DNA of 64,000 nucleotides from Bacteroidales bacterium (GCA_016714605.1 JADKDL010000050.1:48874-112873), one strand, 5' to 3'. Shown: positions 30,181-39,873, counted from the stretch's first letter. The notes: generated by a model from the letters alone, not told the origin. Program-made: numbers and translations.

Positions 30181-30717
30181 TTAAAACCCATATTGCATTT
30201 TCTTGAAAATATCCCAAATTACAACACCCATTGACACCGAAATGTTTAAAGAATGTTTCGTTCCAAACTGAGGTATTTCTATACTTCCGGTACAAATATC
30301 GACTACATTTTGAGCTACTCCTTTTACTTCGTTTCCAAAAACAAAAGCATATTTTTGAGTAGCATCTATTGAAAAATTTTCTAAAGAAATACTTCCTTCC
30401 ACTTGTTCTATAGCATATACGAGGTAACCTTGTTCTTTGAGCTGTTTTACCGCTTCAAAACAATCTGCTTGGTAATGCCACTCAACAGCATCTTCAGAGC
30501 CTAATGCTGTTTTGTGAATATCAGTATTAGGTGGGGTGCATGAAATTCCACACAAAATAACTTTATCAACAAGAAAAGCATCAGAGGTTCTGAATACAGA
30601 GCCTATGTTATTGGCACTTCTTACATTGTCTAATACTATGGCATAAGGCAATTTTGAAACAGTTTTGTAGGTTTCAAAACTATGCCTGTTCAATTCGCTA
30701 TTTTTTAACTTCCTCAT
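30181..30717 (-). CDS. SpoU (TrmH) family RNA 2'-O-methyltransferase
   Basis: 178 aa with SPOUT motifs: motif 1 LDNVRSANNIGSVFRTSDAF (about 29-48) with Asn/Arg, motif 2 YAFVFGNEVKGV with Glu, and motif 3 IPQFGTKHSLNISVSMGVV at the knotted SAM site. RNA target (tRNA or rRNA) cannot be told. The 310-base spacer 30718-31027 upstream holds nothing I can assign. Confidence 0.9.
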   Translation of the reverse strand: MRKLKNSELNRHSFETYKTVSKLPYAIVLDNVRSANNIGSVFRTSDAFLVDKVILCGISCTPPNTDIHKTALGSEDAVEWHYQADCFEAVKQLKEQGYLVYAIEQVEGSISLENFSIDATQKYAFVFGNEVKGVAQNVVDICTGSIEIPQFGTKHSLNISVSMGVVIWDIFKKMQYGF

Positions 30718-31027
30718 TTACAAATAAATATTCTTAGTAAACCAATTCACTCCCCAGCACCTTAGCAATCATATTCAAACTTAATCTTTTTTAATGAAAA
30801 GTATAAAAAACAATGTTAATAAATGTTTACATATTTTACCCAAATATTGATTGGTAATAATACAATACAATGTAAATTAACACTAAAATAATTTAAAACA
30901 TATTTCAAATCATCTTTATTGCGTACATGACTAACTATCAAGCACATGGTATATTATTTATTTTACTCAAAAAAGATTATTGTAAATGAAAATAGTTTGA
31001 TTAAATAAAAAAAGTTTATAAACAGGT

Positions 31028-31789
31028 ATGGAAAGCATTCAAGAGGCAGGAATTACGTTGCATAAATTGGCAGAAAAGGGTAATTTTGAAGAGCTAATAA
31101 TAGAATCGAAAAAGGTTGCTCAACAGTATCCGAAATGGTTTGGTGTGTGGTATTATTTAGGAATAGCTCACGGATTTAAAGAAGAGCATGCTTTAGCAGA
31201 AAAATTTTTACTCACCTGCATATCATTAAAACCCAATTTCTTTGAAGCTCTAGTTTCTCTTGGCGCATCTTGCGAAGCTCAAGGAAGACGAGATGATGCT
31301 GTGTTGCATTTGGAAGAAGCTCTCATTATTGAACCAAATTCTGAATTGGTTTTGAAAAAATTAGGAGTAAAATATTTCTTATTAGAAAATTACAACAAAT
31401 CGGCAGAATGTTTTCAAAGACTCACCGAGCTCAACCCTGAAAACGATGAAAATTGGTATTGCCTTGGCGATGCTTACCGACAAAAAGATTTATTTGCCGA
31501 AGCTATAAAAGCTTACTTTAATGCACTGAATATTGATAATGAAAATTATTTAGTCATACACAATATAGGTGTTTGCTATTGGTATTTAGAAGATTATGAA
31601 ACAGCGGCAACCTTCTTTAAGAAAGTTATAGAATTCATTCCCGACTCATTTAGAGCCCTAAGAAACCTTGGAGAATGCTATCTGAAAATGAGTGATAAAG
31701 AAAAAGCAAAGGAATATTTTTTTAAAGCATTACATTGCGTTCCTGATGATGAACATGTAAAAATACTACTTGGTCAAGCAATCAGTTAA
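31028..31789 (+). CDS. TPR-repeat protein
   Basis: 253 aa, no signal peptide. About six tetratricopeptide units, for example WYYLGIAHGFKEEHALAEKF, NWYCLGDAYRQKDLFAEAIK and ALRNLGECYLKMSDKEKAKE. Protein-protein scaffold in the cytoplasm; partner unknown. A major facilitator gene follows after 13 bases, suggesting cotranscription. Confidence 0.85.
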   Translation: MESIQEAGITLHKLAEKGNFEELIIESKKVAQQYPKWFGVWYYLGIAHGFKEEHALAEKFLLTCISLKPNFFEALVSLGASCEAQGRRDDAVLHLEEALIIEPNSELVLKKLGVKYFLLENYNKSAECFQRLTELNPENDENWYCLGDAYRQKDLFAEAIKAYFNALNIDNENYLVIHNIGVCYWYLEDYETAATFFKKVIEFIPDSFRALRNLGECYLKMSDKEKAKEYFFKALHCVPDDEHVKILLGQAIS

Positions 31790-31802
31790 AATAAAAATAT
31801 AG

Positions 31803-32963
31803 ATGTCAAAAAGTGTTTGGAATAAGAATTTTACTTTACTTTTCATTATTTCAGGATTAATAATTACAGCATTTTATTTACTGCTTCCTATTTGGCCACT
31901 TTTCATTGAAGAAGTCATTGGAGCTGATCGCAAAAGCGTAGGTATATTAATGATGATATTTACCGGGAGTGCAATTGTTTCAAGACCAATAAGCGGTTTT
32001 ATATTAGACACTTACGACAAGAAAAAACTATATCTATATAGCACACTGCTATTTATTCTACTTGTTTTTGCCTATTATTTCATATCTAGCCTCAATTATC
32101 TCTACTTGGTATGGGGACTTCAAGGTTTTATTTGGGGTATTGCCACAACGAGTAGTTCGACAATAGTAGTAGATGTTATTCCCAAAGAAACAAGAGGTAG
32201 AGGCGTAGGAATAATTGGTTTATCTGTACCTATTTCAATGGCTATAGGTTCTTTTCTGAGCTTGACCATAAAGGATAAGCTAGGCTACGATTGGGTTTTT
32301 AGCTTAGCAATAGCATTCGGATTAATTGGAACGTTAATTATATTATTTCTAAAAATACCTAAATACAAATCGAATAAACATTTCAACCTTAGAAATCTAT
32401 TTGCTTATAAAGCAATTCCTATTGCATTGAACAATTTTCTTATCACATTAAGCTACTCATCTATAGTCATTTATATAAGTCTATTTGCTAAAGAAATAAA
32501 TTCGGAGCATGCAGGTATTTTCTTTTTAGTTTTTTCAGTTGCAATAGGTATTTCCAGACTCATAGGCGGAAAATTGGTTGATAAATCGGGACCTAAGAAA
32601 AATATATTTGCAGGCACACTCCTCTTAACCCTTGGATTTATTTTGCTTTATTACACCAACAATACGCTCCCTTTACTAGTGGCAGCCCTTATTCAAGGTT
32701 TAGGATTTGGACTTGTAATGCCTACATTTCAAGTTATGGCTAATAATGTTGTAAGCAAATCGGACAGAGGTGCTGCTAATTCAACATTCTTTATTGCCTT
32801 TGATTTAGGTGTAGGACTCGGTTCAATGTTGTTTGGTTATGTTTCAGAACTGATAGAATTAAGATTTATTTATATTCTGTCAGCGTGTTTCTCGGCTCTG
32901 GCATTACTTATCTTTTATTATAAAATATATCCGGAATACAATGCAAACCTTGTGAAAGAATAA
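31803..32963 (+). CDS. Major facilitator superfamily transporter
   Basis: 386 aa with 12 predicted membrane helices. Between helices 2 and 3 is SRPISGFILDTYDKKKLY, the MFS loop motif, and a similar sequence SRLIGGKLVDKSGPKKN recurs in the second half. Substrate unknown; resembles drug/sugar exporter-type MFS proteins. Confidence 0.88.
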   Translation: MSKSVWNKNFTLLFIISGLIITAFYLLLPIWPLFIEEVIGADRKSVGILMMIFTGSAIVSRPISGFILDTYDKKKLYLYSTLLFILLVFAYYFISSLNYLYLVWGLQGFIWGIATTSSSTIVVDVIPKETRGRGVGIIGLSVPISMAIGSFLSLTIKDKLGYDWVFSLAIAFGLIGTLIILFLKIPKYKSNKHFNLRNLFAYKAIPIALNNFLITLSYSSIVIYISLFAKEINSEHAGIFFLVFSVAIGISRLIGGKLVDKSGPKKNIFAGTLLLTLGFILLYYTNNTLPLLVAALIQGLGFGLVMPTFQVMANNVVSKSDRGAANSTFFIAFDLGVGLGSMLFGYVSELIELRFIYILSACFSALALLIFYYKIYPEYNANLVKE

Positions 32964-32982
32964 TAAGAAATCAAAGTTTTCA

Positions 32983-33012
32983 TTGTAATTACCATAATTA
33001 AATATAATTTTG
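32983..33012 (+). promoter_or_regulatory. Promoter of the M14 peptidase gene
   Basis: TTG (32983-32985), 19 nt, TAATTTTG (33005-33012), about 47 bases before the start codon. Confidence 0.6.
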
Positions 33013-33059
33013 TTATAATTTGTATTTCAAATAATTATAACCCCTAAAAAAATTATACA

Positions 33060-34214
33060 ATGGTAAAATCAATAATGCTTATCTTGTTTCTTTTGTCTGC
33101 ATCAATAGCAGTTGCGCAACCCACAATCGTTGAAGAAGACCCCTGCGGAGCATACATTCCAGACTTTATGAACTCACTTCTGAAAGCTGGTTACGGATAT
33201 TCTTATGCCGATTTACAGAACGATATTGATACATGGCAAAAAGATGAATTTGTAAAAATAGATTCTATAGGAGCTTCTGTTCAAAACAGAACAATTTATA
33301 TGCTTTCAATAACCGATTCTAAAACAAATGAAAAAGAATTTAGAATTTGGATTCATGCACGTACCCACCCCAATGAAGTACAATCTACCTTTGTAACCAA
33401 TGAAATAATTGAATATCTTTTATCTGATGATGAATATATTACAACCTTAAGAGAAAAATGTATTATCAATATTGTTCCAATGATTAATCCGGACGGAGTA
33501 GAACTCGGATATGGCAGAGAAAATGCAAACCAAGTAAATATTGAAAGCAACTGGTCATCAGCATCGCCCGAAATAGAAGTACAGGTGCTTAAAAGAGTTT
33601 TAGACTCACTTATGAAAACAAGTACTCCTATAGATATTGCGTTGAACATGCACTCTGCTTCGAACTGCAAAAGGTATTTTGTATATCATGCAGAAGCAGG
33701 CACATCGGCAAAATATGTAGATATGCAGAAAAAATTTATAAATCATGTAAAATCTGAATGGACAAACGGTATTGAAGACTGGAATTATTTTGTTTCGTGG
33801 ACAAGTACTACACCTACTCAATACCCCGAAAGTTGGTTTTGGTTAAACCATGCAGAAAAGGTATTGGCACTAACTTATGAAGATATGAATTGCGCTGAGG
33901 CAAAAGATTTTGATATGACGGCACAAGTAATAGTTAACGGTATTGGTCGGTATTTTGAATTGCTGCCTCCTTACATAATAAGTAGCAATTTTGAAAAGAC
34001 AGAAATACCGTACAAAATCACGACAAATGGTTCATTATTAACTATAAACGGCAATGGAAAAGTAGTTTCAACTGAACTTTACACAACCCAAGGCATACGT
34101 GTTGATTCTAAAAAAGGAGAATACCTGGAATTTACAATAAATAGAAAAGGTTTATATATTCTGAATATTAACGTTGAAAATTCTGCGAGTCAAGTAAAAA
34201 TCATAATTAGATAA
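33060..34214 (+). CDS. Secreted M14 zinc carboxypeptidase, probable T9SS cargo
   Basis: 384 aa. Signal peptide (to about 20, SIAVAQ). The M14 zinc site is HARTHPNEVQ (about 98-107: His and Glu) with a later His in LNMHSAS; catalytic Glu is in LTYEDMNC. After residue about 305 comes a beta-rich tail (TTNGSLLTINGNGKVVSTEL, YTTQGIRV, KGLYILNI, KIIIR) resembling a type IX secretion C-terminal sorting domain, which would place the enzyme on the cell surface or outside. Confidence 0.88.
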   Translation: MVKSIMLILFLLSASIAVAQPTIVEEDPCGAYIPDFMNSLLKAGYGYSYADLQNDIDTWQKDEFVKIDSIGASVQNRTIYMLSITDSKTNEKEFRIWIHARTHPNEVQSTFVTNEIIEYLLSDDEYITTLREKCIINIVPMINPDGVELGYGRENANQVNIESNWSSASPEIEVQVLKRVLDSLMKTSTPIDIALNMHSASNCKRYFVYHAEAGTSAKYVDMQKKFINHVKSEWTNGIEDWNYFVSWTSTTPTQYPESWFWLNHAEKVLALTYEDMNCAEAKDFDMTAQVIVNGIGRYFELLPPYIISSNFEKTEIPYKITTNGSLLTINGNGKVVSTELYTTQGIRVDSKKGEYLEFTINRKGLYILNINVENSASQVKIIIR

Positions 34215-34233
34215 ATACTAAATCTTCGGGAAT

Positions 34234-34267
34234 AAAAAAAGGTATCATCAACTGATACCTTTTTTTG
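34234..34267. terminator. Rho-independent terminator
   Basis: GGTATCA (34241-34247) pairs with TGATACC (34253-34259), flanked by A-run and T-run. It can also act on the minus-strand tRNA-His transcript. Confidence 0.85.
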
Positions 34268-34273
34268 TTTTTG

Positions 34274-34348
34274 GGTGGGAGATCGGGTTCGAACCGACGA
34301 CCCTTGGAACCACAAACCAATGCTCTAACCAACTGAGCTACAACCACC
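34274..34348 (-). tRNA. tRNA-His(GTG)
   Basis: On the minus strand: an extra 5' G (G-1), D-arm GCTCAGTTGGTTAGAGC, anticodon loop TTGTGGT (GTG), T-arm GTCGGTTCGAACCCGAT, discriminator C73 that pairs with G-1, the identity pair of tRNA-His. The acceptor stem (GTGGTTG with CTCCCAC) has two internal mismatches, unusual for a working tRNA. CCA is not encoded. Confidence 0.88.
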
Positions 34349-34417
34349 ATTTTAATAACGCCCTCGAATTAGGGTTTGCAAATTTACAAATGATTTTTTA
34401 AAATGCAAAAAAAATCA

Positions 34418-34954
34418 TTAATTTCTATCAAAAAAAATATTTTTCGAAAAAGCACTCAATGGAATTGCATAAATAACAACAGTATTTGAGTTTAAAATAT
34501 TCATATTTTTTACCGCTTGACCCACCGTATACATGACTCTATTATCTACCCTGCAATCGGCAGCAATGCTAACAGCAGAACCAACAGCAATACCTAAATC
34601 TGTTATATTAAACACACAGGGGATAGATGGATTTTTATCTTTTTCTGCACAATTGGCAAAACCACACATTCCACATTTTTTCAATCCTATAGAAGCAATT
34701 TTTGCACCAAGCAGAAGCATTACTGGAGCTTTTCTAATATTCTCGGCATCTCTTCTGAATGATGGAATATCATTTTCTACTCCCAATCTTGTAAGCTCAT
34801 CGGCTATTTCTATAATGGTATCGCCTTGCACTATCTTTAATTCAATAGATTCGAAGCCTTTACCTTTAGGAGCAGTGCGAGCAGCAACAAGCATTTGCTC
34901 AGCAACTCGATAAAGTGCAGCATCTATAACTTCATTTTCACTTTTAATTGGCAT
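34418..34954 (-). CDS. DUF2148 ferredoxin-like domain protein
   Basis: 178 aa. Cysteine motif KKCGMCGFANCAEKDK (about 115-130) plus later PCVFN, typical of the DUF2148 family and suggestive of an iron-sulfur cluster. The C-terminal half (GIAVGSAVSIAADCRVDNRV) is conserved in that family. Function unknown. Confidence 0.85.
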   Translation of the reverse strand: MPIKSENEVIDAALYRVAEQMLVAARTAPKGKGFESIELKIVQGDTIIEIADELTRLGVENDIPSFRRDAENIRKAPVMLLLGAKIASIGLKKCGMCGFANCAEKDKNPSIPCVFNITDLGIAVGSAVSIAADCRVDNRVMYTVGQAVKNMNILNSNTVVIYAIPLSAFSKNIFFDRN

Positions 34955-34983
34955 AATAATATAATTTTAGCTATATGTTTATA

Positions 34984-35406
34984 TTAATACTGCTTTTCTC
35001 TTTCTAGTTTACCTTCTATATTCCAAAAAATCCACCTGCCCGAAGGCATATCATTTGCGTATGAACCTTGGAACATAATGTTTCCATTATCATACCACTC
35101 AGTAAATTCACCGTTTTTCATTCCAGCACTAAAATTATATTCGCTTTTTTTCTCTCCGTTGGTGTACCAAGATTTCCAAAGTCCGTGCTTTTTCCCATTC
35201 TCAAAAGTTCCTTCATGCTCCTTTTCACCATCTAAATTATAACGAACCTCCTTAACTGGAACCTTTAAAGAATCATTTTTCAAATAAAACTCTATTTGCA
35301 TAGGAGTTCCATTAGGATACTGAGACAATACATGCTCTTCTAAACCACTGCTACAAGCAGAAAATAGGCATACTATTAATGCCAAAATTGATGTGCGTCT
35401 AAACAT
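34984..35406 (-). CDS. Lipoprotein with MORN-like repeats
   Basis: 140 aa. Lipobox FSAC (Cys18). At least four short repeats of the form G-x-x-x-G-x-W/F-x-x-W-Y-x-N-G (GKKHGLWKSWYTNGEKK, GMKNGEFTEWYDNGNIM, NDMPSGRWIFWNIEGKL). This is the repeat type often labelled YwqK antitoxin, but no toxin is next door, so I treat it as an envelope lipoprotein. Confidence 0.75.
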   Translation of the reverse strand: MFRRTSILALIVCLFSACSSGLEEHVLSQYPNGTPMQIEFYLKNDSLKVPVKEVRYNLDGEKEHEGTFENGKKHGLWKSWYTNGEKKSEYNFSAGMKNGEFTEWYDNGNIMFQGSYANDMPSGRWIFWNIEGKLEREKQY

Positions 35407-35462
35407 AAAAAAAAATAAATGATAAAAATAATGATATACAAAGATAAAAAAATGTATAATAT

Positions 35463-35493
35463 TTTGAGATTAAAATAAAGTTTTCTACTTTTG
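35463..35493 (+). promoter_or_regulatory. Promoter of rplU-rpmA
   Basis: TTTG (35463-35466), 19 nt, TACTTTTG (35486-35493): an exact match to the Bacteroidota consensus and spacing. Confidence 0.8.
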
Positions 35494-35531
35494 CACTCCA
35501 AAACTTTTATGAATTACGAAAAATTAGTACA

Positions 35532-35843
35532 ATGTACGCAATAGTAGAAATAGCAGGTCAGCAATTTAAAGTAGAGAAAGATAAAAAAATCTACGTTAAC
35601 AGATTGAAAGAAGAAGAAGGAAAGCAAATAACTTTCGACAATGTTCTTTTGATAGAAAATGGAAGTGATGTAAAAATTGGTACACCAAATGTATCAGGAG
35701 CATCGGTTTCAGGAAAAGTAGTATCTCACTTAAAAGGAGATAAAGTTATCATTTTCAAGAAAAAAAGAAGAAAAGGATATCAAAAAAGATCTGGTTTCAG
35801 ACCATATCTTACCCAAGTACAAATAGAAGAAATTAAAGGTTAA
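35532..35843 (+). CDS. rplU: 50S ribosomal protein L21
   Basis: 103 aa. Typical start MYAIVEIAGQQFKVEK and the family C-terminal motif KKKRRKGYQKRSGFRP. First gene of the usual rplU-rpmA pair, 23 bases before L27. Confidence 0.98.
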   Translation: MYAIVEIAGQQFKVEKDKKIYVNRLKEEEGKQITFDNVLLIENGSDVKIGTPNVSGASVSGKVVSHLKGDKVIIFKKKRRKGYQKRSGFRPYLTQVQIEEIKG

Positions 35844-35866
35844 ACCAAAATAATACTACTTAAGAG

Positions 35867-36127
35867 ATGGCACACAAAAAAGGAGTCGGTAGTTCAAGAA
35901 ACGGTAGAGAATCAGAAAGTAAGAGACTCGGCGTTAAAGTGTATGGTGGTCAGTTTGCTAAAGCCGGTAACATTATAGTTAGACAAAGAGGTACTCCTCA
36001 TAACCCTGGAAATAATGTTGGTATAGGTAAAGATCATACACTATTTGCACTTACTGATGGTATTGTTGTTTTTAGAAGAAAAGCAGACAATAGATCATAT
36101 GTTTCAATTCAGCCACTTAACGCTTAA
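35867..36127 (+). CDS. rpmA: 50S ribosomal protein L27
   Basis: 86 aa. N-terminus [20 protein letters not shown] reaches directly to the peptidyl-transferase centre, with no leader needing protease removal. [17 protein letters not shown] is the family signature. Confidence 0.98.
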   Translation: MAHKKGVGSSRNGRESESKRLGVKVYGGQFAKAGNIIVRQRGTPHNPGNNVGIGKDHTLFALTDGIVVFRRKADNRSYVSIQPLNA

Positions 36128-36177
36128 TTTAATTTAAGCTTCGGTTCAATTATTCTGAATTGTTTTATAATTCAATA

Positions 36178-36238
36178 TAAATCATCGGGTTATTATATTT
36201 AGTTCTGCTATTTTTATAATTACCCGATGATTTTTTCG
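36178..36238 (+). terminator. Terminator after rpmA
   Basis: ATCATCGGGT (36181-36190) pairs with ACCCGATGAT (36222-36231), then a T-run. The rest of the spacer to 36505 is AT-rich with no assignable element. Confidence 0.8.
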
Positions 36239-36505
36239 TTTATATATAAAAGCAATTTTTTATATCTTCATTATTGCCTAAAATCCGCTTTTCAGGGTTT
36301 GACCCAAAAAATCTGGACTTAAATTTCAAAAACTTAGGTGTTCTCTGATTAAAGACTCAAATATTTATTATTTGAAAAGTTGCGCATAATGGAATTATAG
36401 ATATAAAATTGTTGATTATGAGTAAAAAATTCATTACACAATCTTTCTGTAAATTCAAAAAGGTTGAGTAATTTTGAACTTCATATATTAGAGTTATTAC
36501 ACACT

Positions 36506-37777
36506 ATGCTTACACTTCAAGAAATTAGAGAAAACAGAGGTTTAGTAATTGCAAAACTAGCAAAGAAAAATTTCGAATCGGGCAGTATCATCAATGATTT
36601 GCTTACGCTTGATGACTCACGCAAAACATTGCAAGCTGAGTTAAATAACGACCAGTCTGAACTAAACAATCTATCTAAATTGATAGGTCAGTTTATCAAA
36701 GAAAATAAAACCGACGAAGCCAACCAAGCAAAAGAAAGAACGTCGGTATTGAAAGATAAAATAAAATCGATAGAAGACAAGCACCAAGAAGTCTCTGAAA
36801 TGATAGACAAACTTTTGGTCTTACTTCCAAATACACCACATGAATCGGTACCGGAAGGTAAATCTTCTAATGATAACCAACTGATAAAAACCGTTGGCGA
36901 AATGCCTTCGTCTGCCGGAAAATTACCGCATTGGGAATTGGCAAAGAAATACAATATCATTGATTTTGAACTAGGTACAAAAATTGCCGGAGCCGGATTT
37001 CCTCTATATATAAACAAAGGAGCCAAATTACAAAGAGCCCTTATCAACTTCTTTTTGAATGAAGCTGAAAAAGCAGGCTATACTGAATATATGCCACCAA
37101 TTGTGGTAAACGAAGAGTCTGGGTTTGGTACAGGTCAACTTCCTGATAAAGAAGGACAAATGTATCATGTAGGCAAAGACAATCTATTCCTAATACCAAC
37201 GGCCGAAGTTCCGGTTACAAATATCTTCAGAGATGTAATTGTAAATGTTTCGGACTTTCCGATAAAATGTACCGCTTATACTCCTTGCTTTAGAAGAGAA
37301 GCAGGTACTTATGGAAAAGATGTAAGAGGATTGAACCGATTGCACCAATTTGATAAAGTTGAAATAGTACGCCTCGAACACCCAAATAATTCATATCAGG
37401 CGCTTGAAGAAATGGTTGGCTATGTTGAATCTTTGGTAGTAAAACTTGGGTTACCATATAGAATTCTTAGACTTTGCGGTGGCGATATGAGTTTTACTTC
37501 TGCTCTTACCTATGATTTTGAAGTATACTCTTCGGCACAAGAACGATGGCTTGAAGTTAGTTCGGTATCAAACTTTGAATCATATCAAGCAAATAGATTA
37601 AAACTAAGATTCAAAGAAGAGGGACAAAAAAGAACTGTATTAGCACATACTCTCAACGGAAGCGCTCTAGCTTTGCCGAGAATAGTTGCTGCTCTTTTGG
37701 AAAATAATCAGACTGAAAAAGGTATAAAAATACCGGAATGCCTTGTGGCTCTTACCGGATTTGAATATATTGACTAA
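36506..37777 (+). CDS. serS: Seryl-tRNA synthetase
   Basis: Class II aminoacyl-tRNA synthetase charging Ser. The Met at 36506 (MLTLQEIRENRG) matches family starts, giving 423 aa; a TTG 14 codons earlier is unlikely. N-terminal coiled-coil arm about 20-105. Motif 2 is FRREAGTYGKDVRGLNRLHQF and motif 3 has GSALALPRIVAALLEN. Stands alone with a terminator behind it. Confidence 0.97.
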   Translation: MLTLQEIRENRGLVIAKLAKKNFESGSIINDLLTLDDSRKTLQAELNNDQSELNNLSKLIGQFIKENKTDEANQAKERTSVLKDKIKSIEDKHQEVSEMIDKLLVLLPNTPHESVPEGKSSNDNQLIKTVGEMPSSAGKLPHWELAKKYNIIDFELGTKIAGAGFPLYINKGAKLQRALINFFLNEAEKAGYTEYMPPIVVNEESGFGTGQLPDKEGQMYHVGKDNLFLIPTAEVPVTNIFRDVIVNVSDFPIKCTAYTPCFRREAGTYGKDVRGLNRLHQFDKVEIVRLEHPNNSYQALEEMVGYVESLVVKLGLPYRILRLCGGDMSFTSALTYDFEVYSSAQERWLEVSSVSNFESYQANRLKLRFKEEGQKRTVLAHTLNGSALALPRIVAALLENNQTEKGIKIPECLVALTGFEYID

Positions 37778-37785
37778 TAAAACAC

Positions 37786-37834
37786 TAAAAGTAAAGCCGG
37801 ATTTGATAATTTCAAATCCGGCTTTACTTTTTAT
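37786..37834. terminator. Very strong bidirectional terminator
   Basis: GTAAAGCCGGATTTG (37791-37805) pairs perfectly with CAAATCCGGCTTTAC (37813-37827), A/T flanked on both sides. Separates serS from the convergent DUF2807 gene. Confidence 0.93.
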
Positions 37835-37898
37835 AAAAATCTCAAGAAACTCCAATTTTCTGTGACAATTTCAATTTTTCAAAATAGTATGCCAATCA

Positions 37899-38639
37899 CT
37901 ATTTTGAAACTAACTTCGCTCCCATTGATATTTCATTATTTATAATTTTTGGAGTTCCAGAATAATTTATAATTGCTCCGCTACTCGCATTTACATCAAA
38001 CGTTTCTAATACATGTAAATTACTAACTGCACCGGTACTCGTGCTTATTTTGCAGTTATTTACTTTAAGACTGTCGGCATTTAGCCTACTTCCCGCAGAT
38101 GAATGTATGTATAAATTTTTGCAGCTACCCATCAAATCAGTATTGCAACCGGTGTTAGAGTTTACAGAAAGAGAATCAAAAATACCATTCATAAACAAAT
38201 ATGCACCTTCATTAACCACAACATCCAAATTAGATACCTGTATTTGATTATCAATATTTAACTGTGCTCCATTATCTAAAATAATTGATTCCAGATTCTT
38301 ACCTTGCAAATGTATTTCTATAGGTTTTGATGACACAAAAACACCTTCTACATTTATAGAAACAACGTTGTTTTCAGAAACGATTAGCACCTGTTCTATC
38401 ACATTGCTATCGGCAACTAAAGTAAACCCATATTGCTCAGATTGCTCAAAACTAACTCGCACATTTTTATTTATTTTGAGTTTCGAATAAGCTTCCAAAG
38501 ATGCAGAATACTCCTTAAGGTTAGCATCACCTATGTGTAAATCAGACAATAATACATTTTTTACATATATTATTCCAATAATAGAAGCGAGAAACATACT
38601 AAAAAAAAGAACTAAAACTATTTTATTACTTGTCTTCAT
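37899..38639 (-). CDS. DUF2807 (GIN domain) membrane-anchored protein
   Basis: From the Met at 38639 (MKTSNKIVL) the product is 246 aa; a longer frame to 38705 adds 22 non-conserved residues. One hydrophobic N-terminal anchor, then a repetitive right-handed beta-solenoid of the head-GIN type (LESIILDNGAQLNID, SLSVNSNTGCN, LHVLETFDVNASSGA). Last in the YtrA-type operon at 38730-40831; may act in envelope stress response with the ABC transporter. Two cysteines (near 165 and 180) may form a disulfide. Confidence 0.8.
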   Translation of the reverse strand: MKTSNKIVLVLFFSMFLASIIGIIYVKNVLLSDLHIGDANLKEYSASLEAYSKLKINKNVRVSFEQSEQYGFTLVADSNVIEQVLIVSENNVVSINVEGVFVSSKPIEIHLQGKNLESIILDNGAQLNIDNQIQVSNLDVVVNEGAYLFMNGIFDSLSVNSNTGCNTDLMGSCKNLYIHSSAGSRLNADSLKVNNCKISTSTGAVSNLHVLETFDVNASSGAIINYSGTPKIINNEISMGAKLVSK

Positions 38640-38729
38640 ATTTTTATTAATTAACTGTTCATTTACTGTTTTATATACCACTATATCAATCATGTTGTAT
38701 TTCAATTATAAGTGAAAGATATTCTGTAT

Positions 38730-39101
38730 TTAAGCATTATTTTCGGCTATATATTTATCATAATACTTCTTAATGTCATCAAAACTTATTTGTAAAAGAT
38801 TCATGGTCTTGAATAGTTGAGGCACTTCTGTAGTCAAAAACTCATCTCTTTTCATATCCAAAACTTTAATAGGTCCTAAAGATGTTACAAAATAGCCAAC
38901 TCCGCGCTTATTGAATATCACTTCTTTATCTTGCAAAATAGTATAAGCTCTTATTGCAGTGTTCGGATTAACTTCCATACTTACAGCTATTTCTCTTACT
39001 GATGGTATTTTTTCATTAGCTTTCCAATTTCCCGACAGAATATTGTCGCAGAAATAGTCTACTATCTGAATGTATATTGGTTGATTTCTAATAAAATCCA
39101 T
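38730..39101 (-). CDS. GntR-family regulator, YtrA subfamily
   Basis: 123 aa: N-terminal winged helix-turn-helix (PIYIQIVDYFCDNILSG, KIPSVREIAVSMEVNPNTAI, GVGYFV) and a very short C-terminal helix instead of an FCD/UTRA domain, which defines YtrA. Starts 1 bp from the stop of the permease gene. Expected to repress its own ABC operon; a matching palindrome lies at 40838-40861. Confidence 0.9.
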   Translation of the reverse strand: MDFIRNQPIYIQIVDYFCDNILSGNWKANEKIPSVREIAVSMEVNPNTAIRAYTILQDKEVIFNKRGVGYFVTSLGPIKVLDMKRDEFLTTEVPQLFKTMNLLQISFDDIKKYYDKYIAENNA

Positions 39102-39102
39102 C

Positions 39103-39873
39103 TTATACCTGCCTTTCTCTTAGTTTAAAATATGAAATAAGTATTAAACATAATCCTATTGCAGAAAAAATAAGATACGAGTAAATCCCACCCGATTCAG
39201 GGCCTTGAGATAAGAATATGCTATTTTCAAAATTATTCATATTACCATTGACAATGTTTTTCAGAAAATCGCTAAATATGATAAAAGTAGAAGCTGCTGT
39301 TATCATTGCAAAAGAAAAAAGAAATATAAAAGTAGCCAGAATGGTTTTAAAAAAATTTAACCGTTTGAATGCTACTGCACCCATGAAAAATAAGGAATGT
39401 AAAAACAAATATGCTGTATAAAATTCTAAAGCATCGCTCGTAAAAAGATTTACAACCATAACATCAGTAGATAAGAATGACATTCCAATTACTATAAAAA
39501 CTAGGTTAAGAATATAGGTAAGTAATATAGAACTCAACAATAGCAGAATAGAAGATAAAGCCCATGATGCAAGTAGTTTTTCTAAAATAGTGGCTGGCAG
39601 CATAATATAAAACATACTTTTAAGCGGTTTATTCAATTCACCAAATATGGTACTTGTATAGATTAATCCGCCAATAAACACAACAGGGAAAATTAGATCG
39701 GTGTATGATTGTGTTGTTAAATGACCTTGAACAAACAACTCAACACAGAGTATTACAAAAATAAACGCAATAATAGCACCGTTTGTAATAAGAAAAGCAT
39801 TTTTATTGATAACTATTTGCCTTTTAATAAGTGCAAATATAGTCGGTAAATTTATTGAAAAAGCCTCTTTCAT
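39103..39873 (-). CDS. ABC transporter permease-like membrane protein
   Basis: 256 aa with about six membrane helices. No family motif beyond the ABC-2 type layout; identity as permease comes from position between the ATPase and the GntR regulator. Substrate unknown. Confidence 0.75.
   Translation of the reverse strand: MKEAFSINLPTIFALIKRQIVINKNAFLITNGAIIAFIFVILCVELFVQGHLTTQSYTDLIFPVVFIGGLIYTSTIFGELNKPLKSMFYIMLPATILEKLLASWALSSILLLLSSILLTYILNLVFIVIGMSFLSTDVMVVNLFTSDALEFYTAYLFLHSLFFMGAVAFKRLNFFKTILATFIFLFSFAMITAASTFIIFSDFLKNIVNGNMNNFENSIFLSQGPESGGIYSYLIFSAIGLCLILISYFKLRERQV

Noticed and set aside
34984..35406. YwqK-type antitoxin
   Set aside because: The MORN-like repeats alone do not make an antitoxin; there is a lipobox and no toxin gene nearby.
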